A program made the position numbers and the translations under genes. From NCBI GenBank assembly GCA_034433995.1, contig DAOTZU010000252.1, positions 1 to 16,274 on the forward strand: a stretch of DNA of 16,274 nucleotides, in the 5' to 3' direction. Source of the stretch: DAOTZU01 sp034433995 (GTDB lineage Bacteria; Chloroflexota; Anaerolineae; UBA1429). Below the pieces are notes generated by a model, which was not told the origin of the DNA, did no database searches, and saw nothing but the letters and a program-made list of their open reading frames with translations. Every line of letters begins with the position of its first letter. Position 1 is the first letter of the stretch. Positions 1 through 6,895 of this stretch are shown here, piece after piece.

Positions 1-88
1 CAACGAAGGGATTGACCAGCGCTTCCGCATCTTTGAGACTTTGGCCCTGCGGGTCAAGCTGCCGGGCGCCGTCTGCGTGCTCAAATAA
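1..88 (+). CDS. C-terminal end of an unidentified protein (partial)
   Basis: The window opens inside an open reading frame whose last 28 codons are visible (codons start at base 2) and which ends at TAA 86-88. The tail is mixed basic and hydrophobic, with the closing residues LPGAVCVLK. That is too little to name a family. It runs in the same direction as korA, but the 116-base gap with a long stem-loop suggests a separate transcription unit. Confidence that it is coding rests only on the uninterrupted frame up to the stop and on codon use like its neighbours. Confidence 0.5.
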   Translation, partial: NEGIDQRFRIFETLALRVKLPGAVCVLK

Positions 89-126
89 CCGAGTTTTGGC
101 TTGCCCTAGCGCATGCCATTGCATCT

Positions 127-172
127 CCCACGGTGCTCCCTGCTCCTGGGCCGGCACAGGGGGCACCGTGGG
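127..172 (+). terminator. Long stem-loop before korA, possible terminator of the upstream gene
   Basis: Bases 127-140 pair with 159-172 over 14 positions with one G-U pair, around an 18-base loop. The core arms are CCCACGGTGC and GCACCGTGGG. A weak T-rich stretch (TTATTTT, 183-189) follows about ten bases later, which is too far away for a textbook intrinsic terminator. It could end the upstream gene's transcript or be a leader structure of korA. I see no convincing promoter in the rest of the 89-204 gap. Confidence 0.45.
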
Positions 173-204
173 GCGGCTAGAGTTATTTTAGGAGCAAGAT
201 AGTT

Positions 205-1938
205 ATGTCAGCTATTGATGTGACCTTTCGCCTCGGCGGGGAGGCGGGGCAGGGCGTCGAATCCAGCGGCGCGGGGTTCACCAAAGCCTTGGTGCGCGCC
301 GGGCTGGAGGCGCTGGCCGTGGCCGATTATATGTCGCGCATCCGCGGCGGGCACAACTTTTTCACCATCCGCGCCAGCGATCGCCCCGTCTTGGCCACCC
401 GTGAGCATGTCCACCTGCTGATCGCCCTCACCGGCGAGACGGTCGCCCGCCACGTGGAGCACCTTGTGCCGGGCGGAGTGATCCTCTGCGACGAGACCTT
501 GTCCTTCGACGAAACCGTGCTTCAGGGCAAACCGGTGCAACTTTTGCGCGCCCCTTTGGTGGCCATCGCCGAGGGCGAGGGTGACCGGGTCATGGCCAAC
601 ACGGCCGCCCTGGCCATCGCCGCCGGGCTGACGGGCCTTGAGCTGGCCCCCCTGCTCAGCGTCATCGCGGATAATTTCCGCAAAAAGGGTTCGGCCATCG
701 TGGAACAGAACACCCGCGTGGCCCAGACGGCCTACACTTGGGCCCAGGAGCGGAGCGGCATGTGCCCTTGGAAGCTTCAGGCGCGGGCCCGTTCCCCCAG
801 GCTGACCCTCAGCGGCAGCCAGGCCTTTGCCATGGGCGCGCTGGCGGCCGGATGCAAGTTCGTGGCCGGCTATCCCATGACCCCGGCCACGCCGGTGTTG
901 GAATACATGGCCCAACACGCGGCGGCCTGGGGCTTGGTGGTCAAGCACGCCGAGAGCGAGATCGCCGCCATCAACATGTGCGTGGGCGCGGCCCACGCCG
1001 GCGCCAGGGCGATGGCCCCCACCTCCGGCGGCGGGTTCGACCTGATGACCGAAGGGGTGAGCCTGGCGGCGATGTTGGAGGACCCCATCGTGGTGTACCT
1101 GGCCCAGCGGCCCGGCCCGGCCACCGGGTTGCCCACCCGCACCGCCCAGAGCGACCTTTTCCTGGCCCTTCATGCCTCCCATGGGGAATACGCCCGCATC
1201 ATCATGGCCCCCCACACGCCGGAGGAGGCCTTTTGCTGCGCCGTGCGGGCCTTTAATCTGGCCGAGAAATATCAATGCCCGGTGATCGTGCTCTCGGATG
1301 AATACCTGGCCGCCTCCATCCGCGGAGCGGAGCCCCAGGATTTCGACGTGCAACACACCCCAATCCAGCGAGGCAAGCTCCTCAGCCAAGAGGAGTTGGA
1401 CGCCCTGGCCACGTACAAGCGGTATGCCCTCACCGAAGACGGCGTCTCGCCCCGCGCCCTGCCGGGCATGGGGCCCAAGGCGCTCTATTTTTCCACCAGC
1501 GACGAGCATACCGAGGAGGGCCACATTACCGAGGACCCACAACTGGCCACGGCCATGGCCCAAAAGCGCCTGCGCAAGCTGGAGTACATCGCGGCCGAGA
1601 TGCGCCCTCCCCTCCTCTACGGGCCGCAAGAGGCCGAGCTGACTTTTATCGGTTGGGGCTCCAGCTACGGGGCCATCCGTGAAGCGGTGGACCTGCTCAA
1701 TGCCCAAGGTCGGGCGGCCAACATGGTCCATTTCGTGGACCTTTGGCCCTTCCCCGCCCAAGGGGCGCGCCAAGCCCTGGCAGGCGCCAAGAGAATCGTT
1801 GCCGTGGAGGGGAACGCCACGGCCCAGTTCGCCTTCCTCCTCCAAGCGCACGCCGGCATCGTGGCCCAGCAAAAGATCTTGAAATATGATGGGCGCGGCT
1901 TTACCCCGGATTACATCTTGGCGCGATTGGAGGCATAA
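205..1938 (+). CDS. korA: 2-oxoacid:ferredoxin oxidoreductase, fused gamma-alpha subunit
   Basis: This is the large subunit of a two-subunit 2-oxoacid:ferredoxin oxidoreductase. Such enzymes oxidatively decarboxylate a 2-oxoacid to acyl-CoA and pass electrons to ferredoxin in the cytoplasm. Residues 1 to about 190 form the gamma domain, with the glycine motif GGEAGQGVESSG (11-22) and SRIRGGHNFF. From about residue 200 the alpha (pyrimidine-binding) domain begins, with GYPMTPATPVLEYM (222-235), the conserved glutamate region HAESEIAAINM (249-258) and QRPGPATGLPTRTAQSDL (301-318). The 577-residue length fits the gamma-alpha fusions. The start ATG has TAGGAG about ten bases upstream. korB starts one base after its stop, so the two are surely co-transcribed. 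No delta-type ferredoxin subunit is next to it, so a separate ferredoxin is expected. The substrate (2-oxoglutarate, pyruvate or a branched 2-oxoacid) cannot be fixed from sequence, although the KorA type is nearest. Confidence 0.93.
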   Translation: MSAIDVTFRLGGEAGQGVESSGAGFTKALVRAGLEALAVADYMSRIRGGHNFFTIRASDRPVLATREHVHLLIALTGETVARHVEHLVPGGVILCDETLSFDETVLQGKPVQLLRAPLVAIAEGEGDRVMANTAALAIAAGLTGLELAPLLSVIADNFRKKGSAIVEQNTRVAQTAYTWAQERSGMCPWKLQARARSPRLTLSGSQAFAMGALAAGCKFVAGYPMTPATPVLEYMAQHAAAWGLVVKHAESEIAAINMCVGAAHAGARAMAPTSGGGFDLMTEGVSLAAMLEDPIVVYLAQRPGPATGLPTRTAQSDLFLALHASHGEYARIIMAPHTPEEAFCCAVRAFNLAEKYQCPVIVLSDEYLAASIRGAEPQDFDVQHTPIQRGKLLSQEELDALATYKRYALTEDGVSPRALPGMGPKALYFSTSDEHTEEGHITEDPQLATAMAQKRLRKLEYIAAEMRPPLLYGPQEAELTFIGWGSSYGAIREAVDLLNAQGRAANMVHFVDLWPFPAQGARQALAGAKRIVAVEGNATAQFAFLLQAHAGIVAQQKILKYDGRGFTPDYILARLEA

Positions 1939-1939
1939 C

Positions 1940-2815
1940 ATGGCCACCGTTCAAGATTACACCAACGAGATCCGCCCCACCTGGTGCCCCGGGTGTGGAG
2001 ATTATGGCATCTGGAACGCCCTGAAGCGCGCCTTGGTGCAGGCCGGCCTGGAGCCGCACCAGGTGATGCTCATCACCGGCATCGGTTGCGGCAGCAAGAT
2101 CCCGGATTACATGCGCATCAACGGGATGGCCACGTTGCACGGCCGCACCTTGGCCGTGGCCACCGGCTTTAAATTGGCCAACCACGGGCTCAAGGTGGTG
2201 TGCGTCCACGGCGATGGCGATGGCTACGGCATGGGCGGCAACCACCTGCTCCATGCGGCGCGGCGCAACATCGGCCTGGTGGACGTGGTGCAGAACAACC
2301 ACGTCTATGGCCTGACCAAGGGGCAGTATTCCCCCACCAGCCGGGCCGGCTGGGTAACGCCCACCTCCCCGGAAGGGGCCATCGACCGCCCGATGAACCC
2401 CTTGGCCCTGGTCCTTTCCCAGGGGGCGACCTTTGTGGCCCGCAGCTTTTCCCTGGATATCCCCCACCTGACGAACCTCATCGTCCAGGCCTTGGGGCAT
2501 CGCGGTTACGCCCTCATCGACGTGCTCCAGCCCTGTGTCTCTTTTAACAAACCCATGAGCTATGAATGGTACCGGGAGCGGGTGTACAAGCTGGAGGACG
2601 CGGGACACGACCCCACCGATCGCCTGGCAGCGTTGGAGAGGGCGCTGGAATATCCTGGGAGTGAGCGCATCCCCATCGGTCTCTTTTACCGGAGCGAGGA
2701 GGTGCCTTCGTACGAGGAACAGGTATCCACCCTGCGCGCGGGGCCGTTGGTAGCCCAGCCGTTGCGCCCCAGGCCCTCTGCCGACTATACCCAGCTCTGG
2801 CAAGAGCTGTTTTAG
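1940..2815 (+). CDS. korB: 2-oxoacid:ferredoxin oxidoreductase, beta (TPP and Fe-S) subunit
   Basis: The catalytic beta subunit (291 residues) holds thiamine diphosphate and one [4Fe-4S] cluster and pairs with the fused KorA encoded just upstream. The cysteines expected to bind the cluster are visible: C16 and C19 in WCPGCGDYG, C50 in GIGCGSK and C199 in QPCVSFN. The TPP/Mg motif is GDGDGYGMGGNH (91-102) with QNN at 118-120, followed by VYGLTKGQYSPTS, typical of KorB. The reading frame stays open upstream into korA. The ATG at 1940 is preferred because GGAGG lies six bases before it (1929-1933) and the protein then begins at the usual family start, close before WCPGCG. The cluster makes the enzyme oxygen-sensitive, which fits the redox-protection genes that follow. 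Nothing is missing from the core. Confidence 0.95.
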   Translation: MATVQDYTNEIRPTWCPGCGDYGIWNALKRALVQAGLEPHQVMLITGIGCGSKIPDYMRINGMATLHGRTLAVATGFKLANHGLKVVCVHGDGDGYGMGGNHLLHAARRNIGLVDVVQNNHVYGLTKGQYSPTSRAGWVTPTSPEGAIDRPMNPLALVLSQGATFVARSFSLDIPHLTNLIVQALGHRGYALIDVLQPCVSFNKPMSYEWYRERVYKLEDAGHDPTDRLAALERALEYPGSERIPIGLFYRSEEVPSYEEQVSTLRAGPLVAQPLRPRPSADYTQLWQELF

Positions 2816-2827
2816 CGCGAGGTAGCG

Positions 2828-3340
2828 ATGGACATTGTCGTCTATACAACGCCCACTTGCCCCTATTGTCACCAGGTGAAGGAATACCTTGCGCGCCAGG
2901 GGTTGCCCTTTCGCGAGGTGGATGTCTCGCAGGATGCCGCCGGCGCCGCCGAGATGGTGCGGCTGACGGGGCAGCGGGGAGTGCCGGTGACGGTGATCGA
3001 TGGCCAGGTGGTGATCGGGTTCGACCGTCCCCGGCTGGACGCCCTCTTGGCCGGGGCGCGGCGCCCGCGCCTGGGGGCGGCCGTGGCCGATGCCGCCGAG
3101 ATGGCCGCCAAAGGGCGCTGCGCCATCAGCCGAGGCGCGTATGTGGGCCAGGTGCGGCCCGGTAGCCCCGCTGAGCAGGCCGGGCTGCAAGCGGGCGACG
3201 TGATCATCGCCCTGGCCGGGCAAGCCATCGGCAACCGGGCCGATTTGGAAAAGCTCATGGCCCGCCTGCGGCCAGGCGCCGAGGTGCCCTTAGAGTATGT
3301 GCGCAATAACGAACGACACATCATCTATGTGCGTTGGTGA
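2828..3340 (+). CDS. Glutaredoxin-PDZ domain fusion protein
   Basis: The protein has 170 residues and two domains. Residues 1 to about 76 are a glutaredoxin-like thioredoxin fold with the redox motif CPYC (11-14), the cis-proline in RGVPVTVIDG (P53) and the following GFD. This most resembles the short YruB/NrdH-like glutaredoxins. Residues about 78-170 form an HtrA-type PDZ domain: it begins LGAAVADA and continues GAYVGQVRPGSPAEQAGL, then QAGDVIIALAGQAI. There is no signal peptide or membrane segment, so it should be cytoplasmic. It starts 12 bases after the korB stop with GAGG five bases before the ATG, so it belongs to the same operon. A dithiol reductase tethered to a peptide-binding domain could repair or reduce a specific partner, perhaps the oxidoreductase or the ferritin-like proteins nearby; that role is inferred. 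The domain calls are firm and the function is open. Confidence 0.85.
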   Translation: MDIVVYTTPTCPYCHQVKEYLARQGLPFREVDVSQDAAGAAEMVRLTGQRGVPVTVIDGQVVIGFDRPRLDALLAGARRPRLGAAVADAAEMAAKGRCAISRGAYVGQVRPGSPAEQAGLQAGDVIIALAGQAIGNRADLEKLMARLRPGAEVPLEYVRNNERHIIYVRW

Positions 3341-3364
3341 ATCCACTATTTGGGAGGTTTAACC

Positions 3365-3862
3365 ATGACCGAGAAGAATCTGGCCTTGACGGCGCTCAGC
3401 CAAGCGCTCAAGTTGGAGCAGGAAGGGTTGGCCTTTTACACCAAGGCCGCCGAGGAGACCCTGGATCCACGGGGCAAGGCGATGTTCCTCTCCCTGGCCG
3501 ATGACGAAAAGATGCACGCGGCCATGATCCAGCGGCAGCTCCATGCCATCGAGGGGCAGGGCAGTTACGTTTTGTTGCCCGACCTGAGCGTGCCCGATAT
3601 CGATCTGGAGGCCAAGCTGTTCCCGCCGGAGCGCAAAGCTGTGGAGCAAAAAGTGGGCCTGAACCCCACCGAGATCGACGCCCTGCACCTGGCGCTGGAT
3701 AACGAGATCAAGAGCTACAACCTCTATCGCGAGGCGGCCAAGACCGTGACGGACCCAGCCGGCCAGCAGATGTACCGCTGGTTGGCCTCGGCCGAGATGA
3801 CCCATTTCAACCTCTTGATGAGCAACTATGAAGCGTTGGTCTCGCTGGGTAGTTGGGTTTAG
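3365..3862 (+). CDS. Rubrerythrin-type ferritin-like diiron protein 1
   Basis: This 165-residue protein is a four-helix ferritin-like domain with the rubrerythrin metal-ligand pattern in two halves: E18 with E48xxH51, and E114 with E144xxH147. Each half has exactly 30 residues between its first and second glutamate. The C-terminal rubredoxin domain of classical rubrerythrins is absent, so electrons must come from another protein. Family members reduce hydrogen peroxide or handle iron in anaerobes. The ATG at 3365 is chosen because GGGAGG (3352-3357) lies seven bases upstream; an in-frame TTG at 3350 overlaps that site's approach and is unlikely. It sits 24 bases after the glutaredoxin-PDZ gene and 24 bases before a paralogue. 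Peroxide defence for the oxygen-sensitive oxidoreductase is the likely role (inference). Confidence 0.88.
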   Translation: MTEKNLALTALSQALKLEQEGLAFYTKAAEETLDPRGKAMFLSLADDEKMHAAMIQRQLHAIEGQGSYVLLPDLSVPDIDLEAKLFPPERKAVEQKVGLNPTEIDALHLALDNEIKSYNLYREAAKTVTDPAGQQMYRWLASAEMTHFNLLMSNYEALVSLGSWV

Positions 3863-3886
3863 CCATCACAAAGGGGAGCCAAGACG

Positions 3887-4408
3887 ATGCATCAAGACGA
3901 CGTGCTGACTGTGCTCAAAAAAGGCCTCAACACCGAGGTGTGGGGGCAGCGCTTCTACAAGCAGGCAGCCGCCCGTACCCGGGCGGTGGATGGCCAGCGG
4001 GTTTTTGAATCTCTGGTGGAGGAGGAGGGGAAACATATCACCATCCTGCGCCAGGAATACGCCAAGCTCACCGGCAAGGAACTCTCCCTGGCCGAAACTT
4101 TGGCCCTGGCCGATTCCGTCTCGCCCACCGAGATCTTTCCCCAGGCCCAAGCGGCGGATCATCTGATCCCCCCAGAGACCACCGACGAGCAGGCCCTGGA
4201 GATGGCCATGGATTTTGAGCGGCGCGGCTTTGAGCTGTACGACGCCCAGGCCAAGAAGGCCACCTCCCCGGCGGAGCGCCGCATGTGGGAGTTCCTGGCC
4301 AAGGCCGAGAATTTGCACTTTACCTTTTTGCAAGAGACCCATGAATATCTGACGACCAACGGCACCTGGTATTTCGACGAGCAAGAGTTCCCGATTTTTT
4401 ACGACTGA
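3887..4408 (+). CDS. Rubrerythrin-type ferritin-like diiron protein 2
   Basis: This 173-residue paralogue of the preceding protein has the same two-half ligand plan: E17 with E47xxH50, and E111 with E141xxH144, again 30 residues from glutamate to glutamate in each half. It has no rubredoxin domain. Sequence outside the ligand helices has diverged widely, and its C-terminus is aromatic and acidic (WYFDEQEFPIFYD), so this is an old duplication or two separately acquired family members. The start ATG has GGGGAG about eight bases before it. Tandem placement suggests that the two could form a heteromer, which is a testable guess. The family role is peroxide reduction or iron handling in the cytoplasm. 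Confidence 0.87.
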   Translation: MHQDDVLTVLKKGLNTEVWGQRFYKQAAARTRAVDGQRVFESLVEEEGKHITILRQEYAKLTGKELSLAETLALADSVSPTEIFPQAQAADHLIPPETTDEQALEMAMDFERRGFELYDAQAKKATSPAERRMWEFLAKAENLHFTFLQETHEYLTTNGTWYFDEQEFPIFYD

Positions 4409-4426
4409 CACAAGAAAGGACGCCCA

Positions 4427-5140
4427 TTGATCGGCACCCTCATCAATATCGCCACCGTCTTACTGGGCGGCGGTCTGGGCACACTTTTGGGGCAACGTTT
4501 GCCGGAGCGCATCCGCGAGACGGTCTTGCATGGTTTGGGTTTGGTCACCCTGGTGGTGGGCATCCAGTTGACCTTCAAGACACAGAACGTGCTCATCGTC
4601 ATGGGCAGTGTCCTCTTGGGGGCCATCCTGGGCGAATGGTGGAAGATCGACCTGGCTCTGGAGCGGCTGAGCGAGAGCCTGCGCCAACGCCTGGCCCGCA
4701 CGGCCATCCAGAGCCAGCTCGGGCACTTTAGCGAAGGGTTCATCACCGCGAGTTTGGTCTTTTGCGTGGGGCCCATGACCATCCTCGGTTCCATTCAGGA
4801 TGGCCTGACCGGGGATTACTCCCTATTGGCCATCAAGGCGGTCCTCGATGGTTTCGCCGCCCTGGCCTTTGCCTCCTCCTTGGGGATCGGCGTGGTCTTT
4901 TCCATCCTGGTGATCCTGGTCTATCAAGGGGGGCTTTCGCTTCTGGCCGGCCTGGCCCAAAATGTGCTCAGCGAGGCGATGATCGCCGAGATGTCGGCCA
5001 CGGGCGGCGTGCTGATCTTGGCCATCGGGTTGCTGCTGTTGGAGCTCAAGCGCATCCGCGTGGCCAATCTGTTGCCGGCGCTGCTGATTGCGCCGCTGAT
5101 CGTGGCGCTCCTCACGGCGCTGGGCATCTCCCTGGGCTGA
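4427..5140 (+). CDS. DUF554 family membrane protein
   Basis: This 237-residue polytopic membrane protein, of the YdfK/YqgA kind, has about seven hydrophobic segments. The family hallmarks are the N-terminus IGTLINIATVLLGGGLG, the central VGPMTILGSIQDGL and the closing helices rich in L, I and A. It starts with TTG at 4427: the AGAAAGGA site ends six bases before it, and the family N-terminus falls exactly there, so no ATG start is needed. DUF554 proteins have no established biochemical activity; transport of a small molecule is often supposed. It follows the second rubrerythrin gene by 18 bases and is probably co-transcribed with it. Confidence 0.85.
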   Translation: MIGTLINIATVLLGGGLGTLLGQRLPERIRETVLHGLGLVTLVVGIQLTFKTQNVLIVMGSVLLGAILGEWWKIDLALERLSESLRQRLARTAIQSQLGHFSEGFITASLVFCVGPMTILGSIQDGLTGDYSLLAIKAVLDGFAALAFASSLGIGVVFSILVILVYQGGLSLLAGLAQNVLSEAMIAEMSATGGVLILAIGLLLLELKRIRVANLLPALLIAPLIVALLTALGISLG

Positions 5141-5224
5141 GGGGATACATGCAGAGCGGGAACACCCCATATCGTGCAGGCGCGCCATTGTCCGCCAACG
5201 CCAAGCGAGCCAAAGGAGACAACA

Positions 5225-5422
5225 GTGGATTGGGAAGAGTTTTTCAAGCTGATGATCATCGATGAGCGGGCAGCCAAGGCCAAATATGAGACGGCCCTGG
5301 CCAAGGTGACCGACGCGGAGTTGCGGGCCGTGTTGGAACGGTTGCGCGATGAGGAGGCCTTTCACGCCGACTATCTACAAGACAACTGGGCTCGGCTGGC
5401 GGCCAAGCTGAGCCGCTCCTGA
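5225..5422 (+). CDS. Small half-ferritin-like protein (two-helix)
   Basis: This 65-residue protein, read from GTG at 5225, corresponds to one helix pair of a rubrerythrin-type bundle. E14 precedes Y21 by seven residues, and E44xxH47 follows in DEEAFHADYL. E14 and E44 are 30 residues apart, the same spacing as in both halves of the two rubrerythrin-type proteins upstream. The frame stays open upstream to an ATG at 5174, but AAAGGAG (5212-5218) lies six bases before the GTG, and the extra 17 residues are proline-rich and unlike the family. A single pair of helices would have to dimerise to build a diiron site, as encapsulated ferritins do; no encapsulin or cargo peptide is seen here. It ends the plus-strand operon. 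Confidence 0.78.
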   Translation: MDWEEFFKLMIIDERAAKAKYETALAKVTDAELRAVLERLRDEEAFHADYLQDNWARLAAKLSRS

Positions 5423-5438
5423 AACCCCGCACACCGGC

Positions 5439-5469
5439 CAGGAGCCGTAGGTTGTCCCTACGGCTCCTG
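5439..5469. terminator. Stem-loop between converging operons, possible bidirectional terminator
   Basis: Thirteen perfect base pairs (5439-5451 with 5457-5469) enclose a five-base loop. The arms are CAGGAGCCGTAGG and its complement. It lies 17 bases after the half-ferritin stop and contains the stop codon (5458-5460, minus strand) of the converging gene. No T-tract follows on either strand, so termination may be Rho-dependent or the stem may instead protect transcript ends. Confidence 0.6.
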
Positions 5470-6183
5470 TGCGTCATGGCAGTGGAAATGAGAGCGCAGG
5501 GACCGGGGCAGAGCCTCGATTTCCCGTTCGAAACGCGCCAGGGTGCGCTCCAGGTCATCTCGCACCTCGGCGCGGTAACGTTCCAGCCCCCCGCGCACGG
5601 CAGCCACCAGAGCGGCAAAGCGTTGGTTCCCTTGGGACCTACCTTGGCCGTTCTCGCCTTCCAGCGGCATGGCCGTCAGGCTGGCCCGGAGGGCGCGGGT
5701 CAACACCAGCTGCACGCCCCCCTCCGGCGGACGGTTGTAAAAGAAGGTAGGATCGTGGGCGGGCTTGTTCCCAGGGAGATCCGCCGTGACAAAGCCGGCC
5801 TCGGTCAACGCCTGAGCCAAGACGGCCTTGAGGCGGCGGTTGCGCCCGCCCAGGTAGAGCACCGGCTCGGCGCCTTCCATGCCGTCCACGCTCACCGCCG
5901 TTTGCGAACGCCCCAAAAGGGCCTGGAGCCGCGCCTCCTCGAAACGGTGCGCCGGCACCCGCAACCAGGTGTTATCCCCCGGTAAAAGCCCCTGCAGGTC
6001 GTACAGGTTATGCTCCTCGCCCGCGACGGCCACCGCCAAAGCGCTGGTGAGCGGCTCGATGCCGCCGCCGTGGATGGCAACCACGGTGATCTCGGCCCCG
6101 CGGTCGCAGATCACCAGGCGATAATCTCGATCCTTCTCGGCACGCAAGACGAGTTCAGAGAAATCACGACACAAGGATGGCAT
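5458..6183 (-). CDS. Poly-gamma-glutamate hydrolase family protein, active site altered
   Basis: This 241-residue protein matches the PghP-like poly-gamma-glutamate hydrolase family (a zinc carboxypeptidase-like fold): AIHGGGIEPLTSALAVAVAG (36-55), NLYDLQGLLPG, the EPVLYLGG strand and the closing GVQLVLTRALR. H38 and E43 sit where the first two zinc ligands are expected. As I recall the family, a histidine follows in the pattern S-x-H-G and a glutamate in Q-L-E. Here these positions are D100 (SVDG) and V160 (QLVL). Activity may therefore be changed or lost. The last 45 or so residues form a charged helical tail beyond the usual domain. Of two in-frame ATGs I chose 6183, because GGGAG (6195-6191) is seven bases before it and only one base before the other, at 6189. 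It is the last gene of the transporter operon, 27 bases after the phosphatase. Confidence 0.8.
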   Translation of the reverse strand: MPSLCRDFSELVLRAEKDRDYRLVICDRGAEITVVAIHGGGIEPLTSALAVAVAGEEHNLYDLQGLLPGDNTWLRVPAHRFEEARLQALLGRSQTAVSVDGMEGAEPVLYLGGRNRRLKAVLAQALTEAGFVTADLPGNKPAHDPTFFYNRPPEGGVQLVLTRALRASLTAMPLEGENGQGRSQGNQRFAALVAAVRGGLERYRAEVRDDLERTLARFEREIEALPRSLRSHFHCHDAQEP

Positions 6184-6210
6184 GAGCATACTCCCAAAGG
6201 GGGAAAAGGT

Positions 6211-6831
6211 TCAGCGGATCTCGGCCAGATGACAGGTATCGTTGGCCAAGTGCAAGATAGCCCCGCCTGGGCCGAGCTCGAACACGCTGAGGGAGGCCGG
6301 GTCCGGCCGAAAGCGCCAAAAGTGATCCAGGCCCACATCCAGCAGGGCGCAGAACAACACACGGCAGATCACCACGTGGCTCACCAAGACAACCTGCTCC
6401 CCAGGATACTGTCCGGCCAGCTCGTGCACCAAAGCCAGCGCCCGCGCCCGCACATCCTCCAGAGATTCGCCCTGGGGGAAGCGCACCGTGTGGGGCGCGG
6501 CCTGCCAGGCGCGATAAAGCTCCGGAAACCGCTCCTCCGCCTCGGCCAAACTGAGGCCGGAGAACGCGCCATAATCGAGATCGAGCAACCCTTGATGGGG
6601 CTGCACGGCGAGCCGGACATGGCGCGCGATCGCCTCCGCCGTGCGCCGCGCCCTCTCCAGGGGGCTGGAATACACCGCCTTGGGGCGATACTGGGCCGCA
6701 ACGCGCCGGCCCACCGCCTCAGCCTGCTGAAGGCCCACCTCGTCCAAGGGGAGATCGGTGCGCCCGCGAAAGCGCTCTTCCTTATTCCAAGCCGTCCTGC
6801 CGTGGCGCACCAGAATCAGGGTTGTGCCCAT
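6211..6831 (-). CDS. Histidine phosphatase family protein (phosphoglycerate mutase-like)
   Basis: This 206-residue cytoplasmic phosphatase has the RHG motif with the catalytic histidine (LVRHGRTAWN, R9 H10 G11), the phosphate-pocket arginines in SSPLERARRTAEA (56-66) and the second histidine in VSHVVI (H152). The family's acidic general acid is usually glutamate; here the matching position appears to be D84 (LLDLDYGAFSG), a substitution seen in many members. The substrate cannot be told from sequence; relatives act on alpha-ribazole phosphate, 3-phosphoglycerate or other small phosphates, and no cobalamin genes are present here to support the first. GGAGG lies nine bases before the ATG. It is 64 bases after glnQ and 27 bases before the poly-gamma-glutamate hydrolase homologue. 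Confidence 0.88.
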   Translation of the reverse strand: MGTTLILVRHGRTAWNKEERFRGRTDLPLDEVGLQQAEAVGRRVAAQYRPKAVYSSPLERARRTAEAIARHVRLAVQPHQGLLDLDYGAFSGLSLAEAEERFPELYRAWQAAPHTVRFPQGESLEDVRARALALVHELAGQYPGEQVVLVSHVVICRVLFCALLDVGLDHFWRFRPDPASLSVFELGPGGAILHLANDTCHLAEIR

Positions 6832-6895
6832 CCTGCTAGCCCTCCGGAGATCTGTGGTTCACTCTATCACACCCAAGGTCCCGCACACCGCAAGG

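Noticed and set aside
208..1947. A 579-codon open frame antisense to korA
   Set aside because: It is the codon-register shadow of a GC-rich gene: its product is low-complexity in G, H, Q and R, with no recognisable domain, while the plus strand has a full KorA.
1901..3223. A 440-codon open frame antisense to korB and the glutaredoxin-PDZ gene
   Set aside because: It spans two real genes and their gap on the other strand, and its product has no domain-like pattern.
6832..6895. CTAGCC and GGCTAG repeats flanking the gap between glnQ and the phosphatase gene
   Set aside because: Only six base pairs separated by about 50 bases; no T-tract and no other sign of a terminator or insertion footprint.
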